Positions 1-9,975 of a stretch of DNA of 64,000 bases are shown one piece after another. This DNA comes from Desulfovibrio sp. ZJ209 (GTDB taxonomy: Bacteria; Desulfobacterota; Desulfovibrionia; Desulfovibrionales; Desulfovibrionaceae): assembly GCF_011039135.1 (NCBI RefSeq), contig NZ_JAAKEJ010000001.1:186001-250000 (forward strand). Reading direction: 5' to 3'. The notes beneath the pieces were generated by a model. That model saw only the letters and a list, made by a program, of their open reading frames with translations, ran no database searches and was not told the origin of the DNA. Position numbers and translations under genes: made by a program. Numbering within the stretch: position 1 is the stretch's first letter; each line of letters starts with the position of its first letter.

Positions 1-1
1 C

Positions 2-1507
2 TATCGCAAGGCCGTCGCGCTCAATGAAGTCCCCGTGCTCACCGCCGAAGCGCTGGGGGAGCGCATTCTTGAGCATGTCCGCGACGGCTGGCGGGTGCTT
101 GCGTATTTCGGCCTGCCCGAGGCCGGCGGGGACGGCGCGGTGGGCCTGTGCTGCGTGCTCGCCCACGATGCCGAGCAGCGCCTCGCCGCCGCCCGCACGG
201 CGCCGCTCACGGCCTTTCCCTCGCTGGCCGAAGCCTGCCCGCAGGTGGAGCTTTTCGAGCGCGAGATTTATGAGGAATGGGGCATCCTGCCCGAGGGGCA
301 CCCCTGGCTCAAGCCCGTGCGCCGCTCGCCGGACGCGCCCGGCGGATCGGGCCGCGATTTTTACCGCGTGGACGGCAGCGAGGTGCACGAAGTGGGCGTG
401 GGCCCGGTGCATGCGGGCATCATCGAGCCCGGGCATTTTCGTTTCCAGTGCTATGGCGAGATCATCCTGCATCTGGAGATCGCGCTCGGCTACCAGCATC
501 GCGCCCTCATGGCGCTTTTGCGCCCGCGGGCCGCTGCCGAGCCCGTCGCCGCCCTGCGCCTTGCGGAATGCGCGGCCGGTGATTCCAGCGTGGCGCACGC
601 CACGGCCCTGTGCGTGCTGCGCGAGCGCCTTTTGGGCCTTGGCGAGCTTTCGGAGCGCTGCCAGCGCCTCCGGCGCGCGGGCCTGGAGCTCGAGCGCCTC
701 GCCAACCATTGCGGCGACCTCGGCGCCATCGCCGGCGACACGGGCTTTTTGCCCACCTCGTCGTGGAACGGCCGCATCCGGGGGGATTTTCTCAATCTCA
801 CGGCAACGCTGTGCGGCAACCGTTTCGGGCGCGGGCTGCTCGCCTATGGCGGCGCGGCCTGGGGCCTTTCGTCCGAAGAATGCGCCGACATGGCCGGGCG
901 CCTCGCCGCCACCGGCAGGGACGCCGCCGGCTCGGCGAAAACCATGTTCGCCTCGTCCAGCGTGGGCCAGCGCATGGCCGGGACAGGCCAGGTGACGGAG
1001 GCCCTTGCGCGCGAGATCGGCCTTGTGGGCGTGGCCGCGCGAGCCAGCGGCCTCCCCCGCGACGCCCGCTTCCATGCGCCGCTTTCGTCCCTGCCGCAGG
1101 CGGCGCCGGGCCCGCGCACCGAGCGCACGGGCGACGTGTTCGCCCGCGCCGAGGTGCGCCGGGCCGAGATGGAGGATTCGCTCACCATGGTGGAGGCCGA
1201 CCTCGACTGGCTGGGTCGCCATCCTGAGGACGCGGCCGAGCGGGAGCGGGCGCACGGCATGGAAAAAGCCGCGCTCGCACAGCTTCCGCCACAGCGGCTG
1301 GCCGTGGCCCAGGTGGAAGGCTGGCGCGGCGAGATCTGTCATGTGGGCGTCACCGGCCCGGACGGGGATTTTCTGGCGCTTCGGGTGGTGGACCCCTCCT
1401 TCCACAACTGGACGGGCATGGCGCTCGCCATGCGCGGCGGCCAGATCTCGGATTTTCCGCTCTGCAACAAGAGCTTCAATCTGTCCTATTGCGGCTATGA
1501 CCTGTGA
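2..1507 (+). CDS. HycE/Ech-like hydrogenase large subunit homologue (complex I 30 kDa + 49 kDa fusion), 5' partial
   Basis: The frame is open from the first bases of the window, so the true start probably lies just upstream; a GTG at 35 is the first in-window start, but residues before it (KAVALNEVPVLTAEAL) look like genuine family sequence. The N-terminal 120 residues resemble the NuoC/30 kDa domain and the rest the NuoD/hydrogenase-3 large subunit, with GPVHAGIIEPGHFRFQ near residue 135 and FPLCNKSFNLSYCGYDL at the C-terminus. The hydrogenase RxCGxC and DPCxxC metal-ligand motifs are not present: the corresponding sites read CAAGDSSVAH and DPSFHNW. It is therefore probably the quinone- or ion-module type large subunit of a membrane-bound complex, not an active NiFe hydrogenase. 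The ferredoxin/NuoB-like partner follows 9 bases downstream. Confidence 0.8.
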   Translation, partial: YRKAVALNEVPVLTAEALGERILEHVRDGWRVLAYFGLPEAGGDGAVGLCCVLAHDAEQRLAAARTAPLTAFPSLAEACPQVELFEREIYEEWGILPEGHPWLKPVRRSPDAPGGSGRDFYRVDGSEVHEVGVGPVHAGIIEPGHFRFQCYGEIILHLEIALGYQHRALMALLRPRAAAEPVAALRLAECAAGDSSVAHATALCVLRERLLGLGELSERCQRLRRAGLELERLANHCGDLGAIAGDTGFLPTSSWNGRIRGDFLNLTATLCGNRFGRGLLAYGGAAWGLSSEECADMAGRLAATGRDAAGSAKTMFASSSVGQRMAGTGQVTEALAREIGLVGVAARASGLPRDARFHAPLSSLPQAAPGPRTERTGDVFARAEVRRAEMEDSLTMVEADLDWLGRHPEDAAERERAHGMEKAALAQLPPQRLAVAQVEGWRGEICHVGVTGPDGDFLALRVVDPSFHNWTGMALAMRGGQISDFPLCNKSFNLSYCGYDL

Positions 1508-1516
1508 GGGCTCGCC

Positions 1517-2425
1517 ATGTTCCGCATCCTCGCCGAGCGCCTGAAACAAGGCTCGCGCACCCTTGACTGGCCCCGGAAGGAGCCCGCGCTCTCCCCGCGC
1601 TATCGCGGGCGCCCCGAGCTTGCCGACACGGCGTGCGGGGACTGCCGCGCCTGTTACGCCGCCTGCCCGGCGGGGGCGCTGTTCACGCGGGCGGACGCGC
1701 CGGGGCGCACGCCGCTCTTGGACATGGCCCGCTGCATCTTTTGCGGAGCCTGCGCCGAGGTGTGCCCCGAGGGCGCCATCCGCTTCAGCCGCGACTACCG
1801 GGTGGCCGCGGCCAGCCGCGAGGGGCTTCTGGTGGGGCCGAGGGCAGCGGGAGGGGAGGGGGCTGGGGGCGCCCCGGCCGACCCGGCGGCACTCATGGGC
1901 GACCGTTTCCGCCTGTTCCGGCGCTCGCTCAAGCTGCGCGAGGTGAGCGCCGGCGGCTGCAATGCCTGCGAGGCGGACACCAATGTGCTCGGGACGCTCG
2001 TGTATGACCTCGGCCGCTTCGGCATCGAGTTCACGGCCTCGCCGCGCCATGCCGACGGCCTCGTCGTCACCGGCCCGGTGACGCGCAACATGTGCGCGGC
2101 CCTCGTCGACACCTGGGCCGCTGTGCCCCGCCCGCGCCTTCTGGTGGCCGTGGGCGCCTGCGCCATCTCCGGCGGCCTGTTCCGCGAGGCGCCCGAATGT
2201 CTGGGCGGCCTCGGCGGCACGGCCGGGGACACGGGGCCGGGTGCTCCCGCCGTGGCGGACACCCTCACGGAAGCCGGCCTCACGCCGGACATCTATGTGC
2301 CCGGCTGCCCGCCCAATCCTTGGAGCATCCTTGCGGGCATCCTCGCCCTGCGCGGCGAGGGGCGGCCGCTGATACCTGATTGGACGTTGAGCGTAGGGCC
2401 CGGACAGACGATAGTGCGGGGGTGA
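1517..2425 (+). CDS. Fused 4Fe-4S ferredoxin and NuoB/HycG-like small subunit of a membrane hydrogenase/complex I-like enzyme
   Basis: A 302-residue protein with two joined modules. Residues about 38-95 hold two 4Fe-4S motifs (CGDCRACYAAC and CIFCGACAEVC), as in HycF/HyfH. Residues about 150-290 resemble the NuoB/HycG small subunit, with cysteines in GGCNACEAD, GACAISGG and PGCPPNPW that would bind the N2-like cluster. It would carry electrons between soluble donors and the large subunit encoded just upstream. In enteric formate hydrogenlyase these two modules are separate proteins, so the single chain is worth noting. Nothing resembling a complex subunit follows, so this seems to be the operon's last gene. 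Confidence 0.8.
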   Translation: MFRILAERLKQGSRTLDWPRKEPALSPRYRGRPELADTACGDCRACYAACPAGALFTRADAPGRTPLLDMARCIFCGACAEVCPEGAIRFSRDYRVAAASREGLLVGPRAAGGEGAGGAPADPAALMGDRFRLFRRSLKLREVSAGGCNACEADTNVLGTLVYDLGRFGIEFTASPRHADGLVVTGPVTRNMCAALVDTWAAVPRPRLLVAVGACAISGGLFREAPECLGGLGGTAGDTGPGAPAVADTLTEAGLTPDIYVPGCPPNPWSILAGILALRGEGRPLIPDWTLSVGPGQTIVRG

Positions 2426-2650
2426 CAAGGTGCGTGGCGCAAGAGGGGCCCATTGGCCGTGGCGGCATCCTGAAGGGAAAGGAATTTGCGGTGGCCTGTT
2501 GCAAAGAGAATGAAGGGTTGTGCCTGATAATACCAATATGTGGGAGGGCCAAGCCAGTCCTTTTTGTGGCATGGGCCGAGGGGTGGCTCGCTTGCCCGGC
2601 CAGCACAGAGCCAAGCGGTAATAAAGTTTTCAGAGCAGGTAAGGGTCGCT

Positions 2651-3535
2651 ATGCGCATAAAAAATGATGATGGGTTGGGGACATGCCCGGTGTGTGGGGC
2701 TGAGGAATGGAAATTTTTTAAAGAAAACAATATTCCCCAAGTTCTTGAACCGGAGATGTTTAAAATTACGGATAGCCACTATGGAATTACCGGTGAATTA
2801 TGGAAGTGTGCAAATTGTGGATTTATAAAATGTAGCGATGTTGATAAACCGGGAGAGTACTACACGGCTCTGGAAGATACGGAGTATGTGGATACATTTG
2901 AAGAAAGGATACTTCAGGCGCAGGGATTTTTAAAGGTCATACAGCGCTATAAACCCTTTGGGAAGTTGCTGGATATTGGTGCAGGTTGTGGCGTGCTTTT
3001 GCAGGCAGCCACCGAGCTTGGGTATTCCGCGGTGGGGATAGAACCATCCGCCAGTCTTTGCGAAGTTGGCGTCCGCCGCGGCCTTGACATACGGCAGGGC
3101 GTCTTTCCCGAAGTCGCTCCCGACAGAGATTTTGACATCATCACCATTACGGATGTGCTGGAGCATGTGCAGGCCCCGGATCTCCTGGTCCGGGAGGCTG
3201 CAAAATATCTCCGCAAGGATGGCGTTCTCTTTCTCACCACGCCCGACAGCGCTTCCTTCATGGCGCGCCTGCTGGGCAGGCGCTGGTGGCATTACCGCAT
3301 CGCGCATATCTGCTATTTCAACAGGAAGAACCTGGCCACGCTCCTGGAGAATGCCGGGCTGAGCATCCTCGCCATGAACCGGCCAGTCTGGCATTTCAAG
3401 GCCGACTATCTGGTAAACAGGTTAAAGAAATATTTTCCGCTTCCCCAGGCCCTGGTGAATGCGGAAGTCTGGCGCAAATGGACCGTGCCTCTCAATCTGT
3501 TTGACTCCTGGTATGCCATTGCCGCCAGGCGTTAG
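2651..3535 (+). CDS. Class I SAM-dependent methyltransferase with N-terminal zinc-ribbon-like cysteines
   Basis: 294 residues. The ATG at 2651 is preceded by AAGGG six bases upstream; an open frame extends further 5' but has no family character. The N-terminus has paired cysteines (CPVCG and CANCG) suggesting a zinc ribbon. The SAM-binding motif I is LLDIGAGCGVLLQ (about residue 102), followed by an acidic GIEPSAS and the post-motif DVLEHVQAPDLLVREAAKYL, typical of the Methyltransf_23 type seen in capsule, LPS and glycolipid gene clusters. It starts the lower-GC stretch leading into the UbiA and glycosyltransferase genes, so a role in modifying a surface glycan is likely. The substrate cannot be read from sequence. 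Confidence 0.75.
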   Translation: MRIKNDDGLGTCPVCGAEEWKFFKENNIPQVLEPEMFKITDSHYGITGELWKCANCGFIKCSDVDKPGEYYTALEDTEYVDTFEERILQAQGFLKVIQRYKPFGKLLDIGAGCGVLLQAATELGYSAVGIEPSASLCEVGVRRGLDIRQGVFPEVAPDRDFDIITITDVLEHVQAPDLLVREAAKYLRKDGVLFLTTPDSASFMARLLGRRWWHYRIAHICYFNRKNLATLLENAGLSILAMNRPVWHFKADYLVNRLKKYFPLPQALVNAEVWRKWTVPLNLFDSWYAIAARR

Positions 3536-3730
3536 TCTATGGAGCATATTCGTTTGCTGAAGAAAAACGCATAAAAAGCACAGGCCCTGACAACCGTCAA
3601 GATGGATCACTCGAGGCTCTGCCCGCGGCAAGGCCGCATGGGCCACGTTTCTCGTAATTTTCATTAACAGTCCTCATGTTAGCGCATGCAGTCAATGAGG
3701 GCTCTTGACGCAAGGAAATTTTTGCAGCTC

Positions 3731-3758
3731 TTGAGCGGGCGCAGATGGCCTTTATAAG
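3731..3758 (+). promoter_or_regulatory. Possible sigma70-type promoter upstream of the repeat-controlled UbiA gene
   Basis: TTGAGC (3731-3736) and TATAAG (3753-3758) are separated by 16 bases. It is the best promoter-like pair in the 280 bases after the methyltransferase. Transcripts from it would carry the GTG at 3816, the ATG at 3914 and the TC tract. Confidence 0.3.
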
Positions 3759-3913
3759 CTCGCCCGGGATTTTGCGAAAACGCAAAGAGGATGCATGTCT
3801 CTTTAGGGGGAAATAGTGGAAAACGCACCACAACCAAACACTCGCGAACATCACGAAACTAAGGTCCGTGGCCTCACGCTTCTCACGCACTCTGGAAAAA
3901 AGGGGGCATCCCG

Positions 3914-4902
<989 letters not shown>

Positions 4903-4979
4903 TAAAGAATTGTGGCGAAGGACGCAACATCCTCATGGCAGAGGAAGCGCAATCATCTCTTGTTGAATTATTCATAAGT

Positions 4980-4995
4980 ATCATGATATCATGAT
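4980..4995. promoter_or_regulatory. 16-bp perfect palindrome, operator-like
   Basis: ATCATGATATCATGAT is fully self-complementary and sits 57 bases before the first GT-C gene, in the 149-base gap after the UbiA gene. The position suits a repressor site, but no regulator gene is adjacent. Confidence 0.35.
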
Positions 4996-5051
4996 TTAAT
5001 CTATGGAAGAAAAGAGAGATTCCCTACCGCTTTCGTAGCAGGTGTGCAGCC

Positions 5052-6563
5052 ATGTCAGGAAAAAAAATGAAAAGTATTAATTTTCCCTTGATAAATGTAC
5101 TTGTTTCTCTCTTTACGTTTTTATTTGTATTTTTTACCCCCCTTGATTATTCTTTAAATAAATACGGTGGTACGTATGTCTATACTCCTGACACGGGTAC
5201 CTATTTTCCCCTGTACTGGGATCCGTGGAAATCTACCCGTACCCCAGGGTATCCCCTTTTTCTCTATCCCTTTCTTGAACCACATAGAAAAGAATTGGCG
5301 GCGGCCTTTAAAATGGCACATAAGAAGCTTGCGCCTGAAGACTTTTCCACAGGTTTTCATGAATGTCTCAATGAGGCAGGCTTGCAAGGAGTTTTTGACA
5401 ATATTGTTCTCTGCCAGAGATTATTGCTCAGCATCGGCGCGGCCTTTCTGGTCTATACCTGCGCCTTATTCATAAATCCGCTTGTTGTGGGGGGATGCTT
5501 TTTTCTCTGCGTCAAGATGCTCCCCCTTGTTAACCCCACATGGCTCATTACTGAATGCGTGGCCCAGCCACTGTCGTTTTTTACCATAGGCCTCCTGCTG
5601 CTGTTTTTTAGAAAAAGAAATTTTCTTTTTTTATTTTTAGCTGCTCTTTGCGCATCATTTCTATATCTTGTCCGCCCTGCGGGGGTCTACATGCTTGCCC
5701 TGGGTGGTATCTGCTGGCTCTATTTCTTCTGGAAAGACCGCTTCCACCATGTCTTTAAATTCCTCTTTTCAGCCACAGGTTTTTTGCCGGCTGTCGCGTA
5801 CATTGGCTATCTCAGCATTACCTCCGGGTACCTGTTGTTTGGGACACATCCGGAATCCTCGGATCTTCAGTTTTCGTGCTACTTTCTGCAAAAGGAAGAT
5901 ATAGAGAATATGCCTACCTTGCGTGCAAGGGAGTATGCGAGGATACAGCTGGACAAAGTCGAGTTTTGGAAGAAGGAAATCAGCAAACTCTACTGGCCGG
6001 ATTTCGAGGAGTGGCCTCGGACCAAGAGCTTTGGCTTCCTGTATAACTACAGCGCGTGGCCCATCACGTACATGCCGGAAAACGAAGTATTGAGGGAGCT
6101 GTCAAAAAATCCACAGATTGGCCCACTCAATCTCAAGCAGAGGGTGATGATGGGACGTGAGTTAAAAAAAGGCATGCTTAAGCGGCATTCATGGGATCGT
6201 ATTAAAACTGTGGGCTGCAATATCCTGGCTGGATTGGGATATTACAGTGATTTTCCAAGCTCCACCCTGAAGCGCAAATATGGGTTTCCTCTTATGGTTT
6301 GCGGGTGGGGAGTGTGGTGCATCGCGCTGCTCCTCTGCCAGGAGGTTCGCTTTTGCCTGCTTTTGCCAGGGGCAGCCCATTTACTCCATGTGTTTGCCAT
6401 TTCCTATGGGAATTCTATCGGATACAGGTATGTTGACCTCACAGAACCACTTTTTGCCTTTGCGGTTTTTCTCTCTTTGTGGGCGCTTGCCTGCCGCCTG
6501 TGGCAATTTTATCGAAAAACATCTGGCGCAAGAGGGAGAGAGACCATGGAGGCCGCCGGGTGA
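5052..6563 (+). CDS. Polytopic membrane protein, GT-C-like glycosyltransferase, copy 1
   Basis: 503 residues with about ten hydrophobic segments (for example FPLINVLVSLFTFLFVFF near residue 10 and repeated Leu/Phe-rich helices from 130 to 260). The first loop contains TPDTGTYFPLYWDPWKS followed by RTPGYPLFL. This acidic-residue then R-T/A-PGY-x-LFL arrangement is seen in lipid-linked-sugar glycosyltransferases of the GT-C fold, which act on the periplasmic side using polyprenyl-phosphate sugars. The start has AGG about eight bases upstream. A second copy lies at 7393-8946 with high similarity through its whole length, so a tandem duplication has taken place around the HAD gene. Donor and acceptor are unknown; a pentose donor made by the UbiA/HAD pair is an inference. 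Confidence 0.65.
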   Translation: MSGKKMKSINFPLINVLVSLFTFLFVFFTPLDYSLNKYGGTYVYTPDTGTYFPLYWDPWKSTRTPGYPLFLYPFLEPHRKELAAAFKMAHKKLAPEDFSTGFHECLNEAGLQGVFDNIVLCQRLLLSIGAAFLVYTCALFINPLVVGGCFFLCVKMLPLVNPTWLITECVAQPLSFFTIGLLLLFFRKRNFLFLFLAALCASFLYLVRPAGVYMLALGGICWLYFFWKDRFHHVFKFLFSATGFLPAVAYIGYLSITSGYLLFGTHPESSDLQFSCYFLQKEDIENMPTLRAREYARIQLDKVEFWKKEISKLYWPDFEEWPRTKSFGFLYNYSAWPITYMPENEVLRELSKNPQIGPLNLKQRVMMGRELKKGMLKRHSWDRIKTVGCNILAGLGYYSDFPSSTLKRKYGFPLMVCGWGVWCIALLLCQEVRFCLLLPGAAHLLHVFAISYGNSIGYRYVDLTEPLFAFAVFLSLWALACRLWQFYRKTSGARGRETMEAAG

Positions 6564-6652
6564 TGCACCCCGGGAAGTGGGACTGTTTGCGGCGCGTTGC
6601 GCCCTGGACAAGCATACAAACCCTTGGCCGCAACTGCGGAATACAGGCACGA

Positions 6653-7189
6653 ATGGATACTGGACTTTCCTACAACATACCGCTGGTCCTTGACCTGGAC
6701 GGGACACTGCTACGCGTCGATTCAAGCCGCCACTTCCTGAAGGAAGCGTGCCTGGCGGGTGATGCCAATATCTTCGCGGCCTTTTGGAAAGGCGTCCCCT
6801 GGCTTAAGGCCTATCTTGCGTCACGTTATGCCCATACCTTGGCGCCCTCTTACTGGAATGAACCCCTTATGCGCATAGCGGAGGCCTACCGCGAGCGCGG
6901 GGCCGAGGTATGGCTGGTTACGGCAAGCCATGTTCTCCTGGCAAAAAAAGTCTTTCACCAGTTTTCCTTTTTGACCCACTTCGCCGGCTCAACCAGGCTG
7001 CAAAGGCTCAAGGGGGCGACAAAAGCCCGCTGGCTCAACGCGAGGTTCGGCACGGGCGGTTATGATTATGCAGGGGACTGCGCCAATGATGTCCCGTGCT
7101 GGAATTCGGCCCGCATAGCGTGGCTCCCTGCCGGGCTGCCGGCAAGCGTGCGGAAGAGGATTCATGACGCCACCATACGGGAATACTGA
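6653..7189 (+). CDS. HAD-superfamily phosphatase resembling the HAD domain of HAD-UbiA fusion proteins
   Basis: 178 residues. HAD motif I is LVLDLDGTLLRVD (residue about 10), motif II LVTAS (about 87), motif III the lysine in KGATKARW, and motif IV YAGDCANDVPCW. The same four motifs, with the same spacing and small cap, form the N-terminal half of many UbiA-family pentose-phosphate transferases, where the domain is thought to dephosphorylate the polyprenyl-phosphoryl pentose phosphate. Here it is separate and placed between the two GT-C copies. I chose the ATG at 6653 because the preceding open frame overlaps the end of the GT-C gene and lacks family character; its Shine-Dalgarno is weak. Confidence 0.72.
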   Translation: MDTGLSYNIPLVLDLDGTLLRVDSSRHFLKEACLAGDANIFAAFWKGVPWLKAYLASRYAHTLAPSYWNEPLMRIAEAYRERGAEVWLVTASHVLLAKKVFHQFSFLTHFAGSTRLQRLKGATKARWLNARFGTGGYDYAGDCANDVPCWNSARIAWLPAGLPASVRKRIHDATIREY

Positions 7190-7392
7190 AGCTCCACAGG
7201 GCCCCCACGGATGGCCTGGCTTGTCCCGACTTGCGGCTGGCCGCGGGCGAACATGAGCGGAAAGTTGGCACATAGCGTCAGCAAGCACGGAGCGTGCGGA
7301 TCTTCAAAGCCACTGAGCGCGGTGGTTGAGTTGTTTGCAGTAATATAGACGATGGACAACTTTCCCGTAGATATCGGCTCAGGAGCACAAGC

Positions 7393-8946
7393 ATGGATGG
7401 AATGGCAAGTAAGGGTATCAATCCTTTCCTGATACGCATATTCGTTTCTCTCTTTATATTTTTCTTTGTATTTTCCATCCCGCTTGATTATTCTTTAAAT
7501 AAATACGGTGGTACATATGTTCATCGCCCTGATACCTCTTCTTATCTCTCACTGTCTCTCTCCCCATCTATTTTGCTGTCGCTGGATCCATGGAAATCTG
7601 CCCGTGCCCCTGGCTATGGCCTTTTTCTCTACGCCTTCCTAGAGCCGCATAAAAAGGAGCTTGCCAATGCATTTAAAAAAGCCGGCAAGCTTCCCCCGAG
7701 TGAAGTATTTGCTGTTGGGAAGCGCCTCCCCGAGTTTATTAATGGGGAGGGTTTGCAAGGGGTTTTTGACAATATTGTCCTCGCTCAGAGATTATTGCTC
7801 AGTATAGGCGCAGCATTTCTTGTTTATGCCTGTTCACTCTACATAAATGCCCTTGTGGTTGGCGCGTGTTTTTTCCTCGGCGTTCAGGTCACCCCTCTCG
7901 TTAATGTCTCAATGCTCCTTACGGAAAGCGTTGCGCAGCCCTTGTCCTTTTTCGCTGTCGGCCTTCTGCTACTGTACTTTAAAAAAAGAAACTTTTTCTT
8001 ATTATTCTTGGCTGCCCTTTGTGCATCCGCCCTTTATCTGGTGAGGCCCGCCGGCATATACATGCTTGGCCTGGGCGGAATCTGCTGGTTCTATTTCTTC
8101 TGGGAAGCACGCTTCCGCCATGTTTTTAAATTCCTCCTCGCAGCCACAGGATTTTTGCCGGCCGTCGCATATATTGGCTATATCAGCCTTACCTCAGGGC
8201 ACTTGTTCTTTGGCACACACCCGCAAGGTTCGGATCTTCAGTTTTCGTCCTATTATCTGCAAAAGGAAGATATGGGGAACATGCCCACCTTGCGTTCCCG
8301 GGAGTATGCGAGGATATTTTTGGACAAAGTTGAGCTCTGGAAGAAGGAGAATGCCACAAGCGCCTTCGGGCCCGATTTCAAGGAATGGCCCCGGACCAAG
8401 AGCTTCGGATATGTGTACAACACGACTGTCTGGCCTTTGACATATGGCCCGGAAGGAGAGGTGTGGGCGGAGCTTGCAAAAAACCCGCGCATCGGCCCTC
8501 TCAGTCTCAAGGAAATGGTGAAAACCGGCCGTGAATTAAAAATAGGTATGCTTATGCGGCACACCGGTGACCGGATCAAGACTGTGGGCTGCAATATACT
8601 GGCAGGTTTGGGATATTACAGGGATTACCGGAGCTCCTCCCTGTGGGCATACGGGTTGCCCCTTATTATGGGAGCGTGGGGGGCCTGGTGCCTGGGCCTG
8701 CTGCTATGCCCGCAGGTGCGGTTTTGCCTGTTCTTGCCCGGAGCGGCCCATTTGCTCCATGTGTTTGTCATATCCTATGGGAACTTTATTTTGCCCAGAT
8801 ACATAGACCTGACAGAAACGCTTTTTATCTTTGCGGTTTTTCTCTCTTTGTGGGCGCTTGGCAGCCGCCTGTGGCAATTTTGCGGCACAACACGCCCCGA
8901 GAGGCGCAAGGAACCCCTGCGGCCGTCGGTGATCATCTCCGGGTAG
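7393..8946 (+). CDS. Polytopic membrane protein, GT-C-like glycosyltransferase, copy 2
   Basis: 517 residues, colinear with the protein at 5052-6563: the same DYSLNKYGGTYV entry to the first loop, the same ARAPGYGLFLYAFLEPHKKEL segment and the same QGVFDNIVLAQRLLLSIGAAF helix. AGGAG lies eight bases before the ATG. Relative to copy 1 the first loop has extra residues, SLSLSPSILLS, encoded by a CT-rich stretch at about 7544-7584, placed beside the acidic residue and PGY motif expected to form the active site. It ends the glycan locus and is followed by a strong terminator at 9118. Confidence 0.65.
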   Translation: MDGMASKGINPFLIRIFVSLFIFFFVFSIPLDYSLNKYGGTYVHRPDTSSYLSLSLSPSILLSLDPWKSARAPGYGLFLYAFLEPHKKELANAFKKAGKLPPSEVFAVGKRLPEFINGEGLQGVFDNIVLAQRLLLSIGAAFLVYACSLYINALVVGACFFLGVQVTPLVNVSMLLTESVAQPLSFFAVGLLLLYFKKRNFFLLFLAALCASALYLVRPAGIYMLGLGGICWFYFFWEARFRHVFKFLLAATGFLPAVAYIGYISLTSGHLFFGTHPQGSDLQFSSYYLQKEDMGNMPTLRSREYARIFLDKVELWKKENATSAFGPDFKEWPRTKSFGYVYNTTVWPLTYGPEGEVWAELAKNPRIGPLSLKEMVKTGRELKIGMLMRHTGDRIKTVGCNILAGLGYYRDYRSSSLWAYGLPLIMGAWGAWCLGLLLCPQVRFCLFLPGAAHLLHVFVISYGNFILPRYIDLTETLFIFAVFLSLWALGSRLWQFCGTTRPERRKEPLRPSVIISG

Positions 8947-9117
8947 TGAGGCTGTTTGGGGCGCGCGTTGCGCCGTGAACAGATTTTAAGCCGGCTCCGG
9001 CACTGGCGGACAGGCGCACGAAACGGGGATATTAAACCACAGGCGCCCCCGCTGGCGGCTGCTTGACGGCGGCACGCGGCAGCGACGGAAATGGAACGCA
9101 CATCGGCTCCAAGCAAG

Positions 9118-9153
9118 GAGCGGGCTGCCGGAAAACGACAGCCCGCTCTTTTT
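9118..9153 (+). terminator. Rho-independent terminator of the glycan locus
   Basis: A perfect 10-bp stem (GAGCGGGCTG / CAGCCCGCTC) with an 11-base loop is followed by five T. It lies between the converging GT-C copy 2 and ridA. The T-run is on the plus strand, so it chiefly ends the glycan transcript. Confidence 0.85.
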
Positions 9154-9170
9154 GTGGGGAAAACCCGTGC

Positions 9171-9548
9171 CTACAAAACGGCGATGGCCTCCACCTCCAC
9201 GCGCCCGCCCTTGGGGAGCGCGGCCACGGCCACGCAGGAGCGCGCCGGCGGGTTGGCGGTGAAGGTGCGGGCGTAGACATCGTTGACGGTCTGGAAGTCG
9301 GCCATGTCGGTGAGGAAGACCGTGACCTTGCAGACATCGTCCACCGAGGCTCCCGCCTGGGCGAGCACGGCCTTCATGTTGGCGAGCGCCTGGGTGGTCT
9401 GCTCGGCCACGTCGGGGGAGATGAGCTCGCCCGTGGTGGGCACGATGCCAAGCTGGCCGGAAAGATAGAGGGTGTCACCCTTGCGGATGGCCTGGGAATA
9501 GGGGCCGAGGGCGGCCGGGGCACTGGCGCTCTTGATGACGGTTTTCAT
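9171..9548 (-). CDS. ridA: RidA family enamine/imine deaminase
   Basis: 125 residues, the normal family size. It shows the family signatures APAALGPYSQAI near the N-terminus, GDTLYLSGQLG, NMKAVLAQAG and the C-terminal NPPARSCVAVAALPKGG, whose arginine binds the carboxylate of the imine substrate, then VEVEAIAVL. Proteins of this group hydrolyse reactive 2-aminoacrylate formed by PLP enzymes, in the cytosol as trimers. It lies 16 bases downstream of the OsmC stop and is probably cotranscribed with it. Confidence 0.93.
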   Translation of the reverse strand: MKTVIKSASAPAALGPYSQAIRKGDTLYLSGQLGIVPTTGELISPDVAEQTTQALANMKAVLAQAGASVDDVCKVTVFLTDMADFQTVNDVYARTFTANPPARSCVAVAALPKGGRVEVEAIAVL

Positions 9549-9564
9549 GATGTTCCTCGCTGGG

Positions 9565-9975
9565 CTAGCGCGCCCATTTAAAGGTGAACACCTGCTCCAC
9601 GTCGGGATGCAGGCTGAGACAAACGGGGCAGGTCAGGGTGGCGCGTTCCATCATGAGCTTCTGCTCGTCGGTGTAGTCGCGATCCGGCATGTGGAGGACC
9701 ACCTCGATCCTGGCGATGCGGCGCGGGTCGGCGCTCATGGTCTTGGTCACCTCGAGGGTCGTGCCGGTCACGTCCACGCCGTTCGCGCGGCCATAGATGC
9801 CGATGATGGTCATGGCGCAGGTGGCGAGCGCCGTGGCGCAAAGATCCGTGGGCGAGAACGCCTCCCCCTTGCCCTGGTTGTCCACCGGCGCGTCGGTGAC
9901 AAGGGTGGTGCCGCTCGCCACATGGACGCATTCGGTGCGCAGATCCCCGAGATATTTGGCGGTAACGGTGGCCAT
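9565..9975 (-). CDS. OsmC/Ohr family protein (peroxiredoxin-like thiol reductase)
   Basis: 136 residues from an ATG preceded by AAAGGAGGAG six bases upstream, a near-ideal Shine-Dalgarno. The sequence has the family pattern: an N-terminal beta sheet, FSPTDLCATALATCAMTI with the first redox cysteine, and TCPVCLSLHPDVE with the second near the C-terminus. OsmC-type proteins reduce organic hydroperoxides as dimers. The start lies inside, and in the same frame as, the longer open frame of the amidohydrolase, so it may be made both as a separate protein and as a C-terminal extension. Confidence 0.82.
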   Translation of the reverse strand: MATVTAKYLGDLRTECVHVASGTTLVTDAPVDNQGKGEAFSPTDLCATALATCAMTIIGIYGRANGVDVTGTTLEVTKTMSADPRRIARIEVVLHMPDRDYTDEQKLMMERATLTCPVCLSLHPDVEQVFTFKWAR

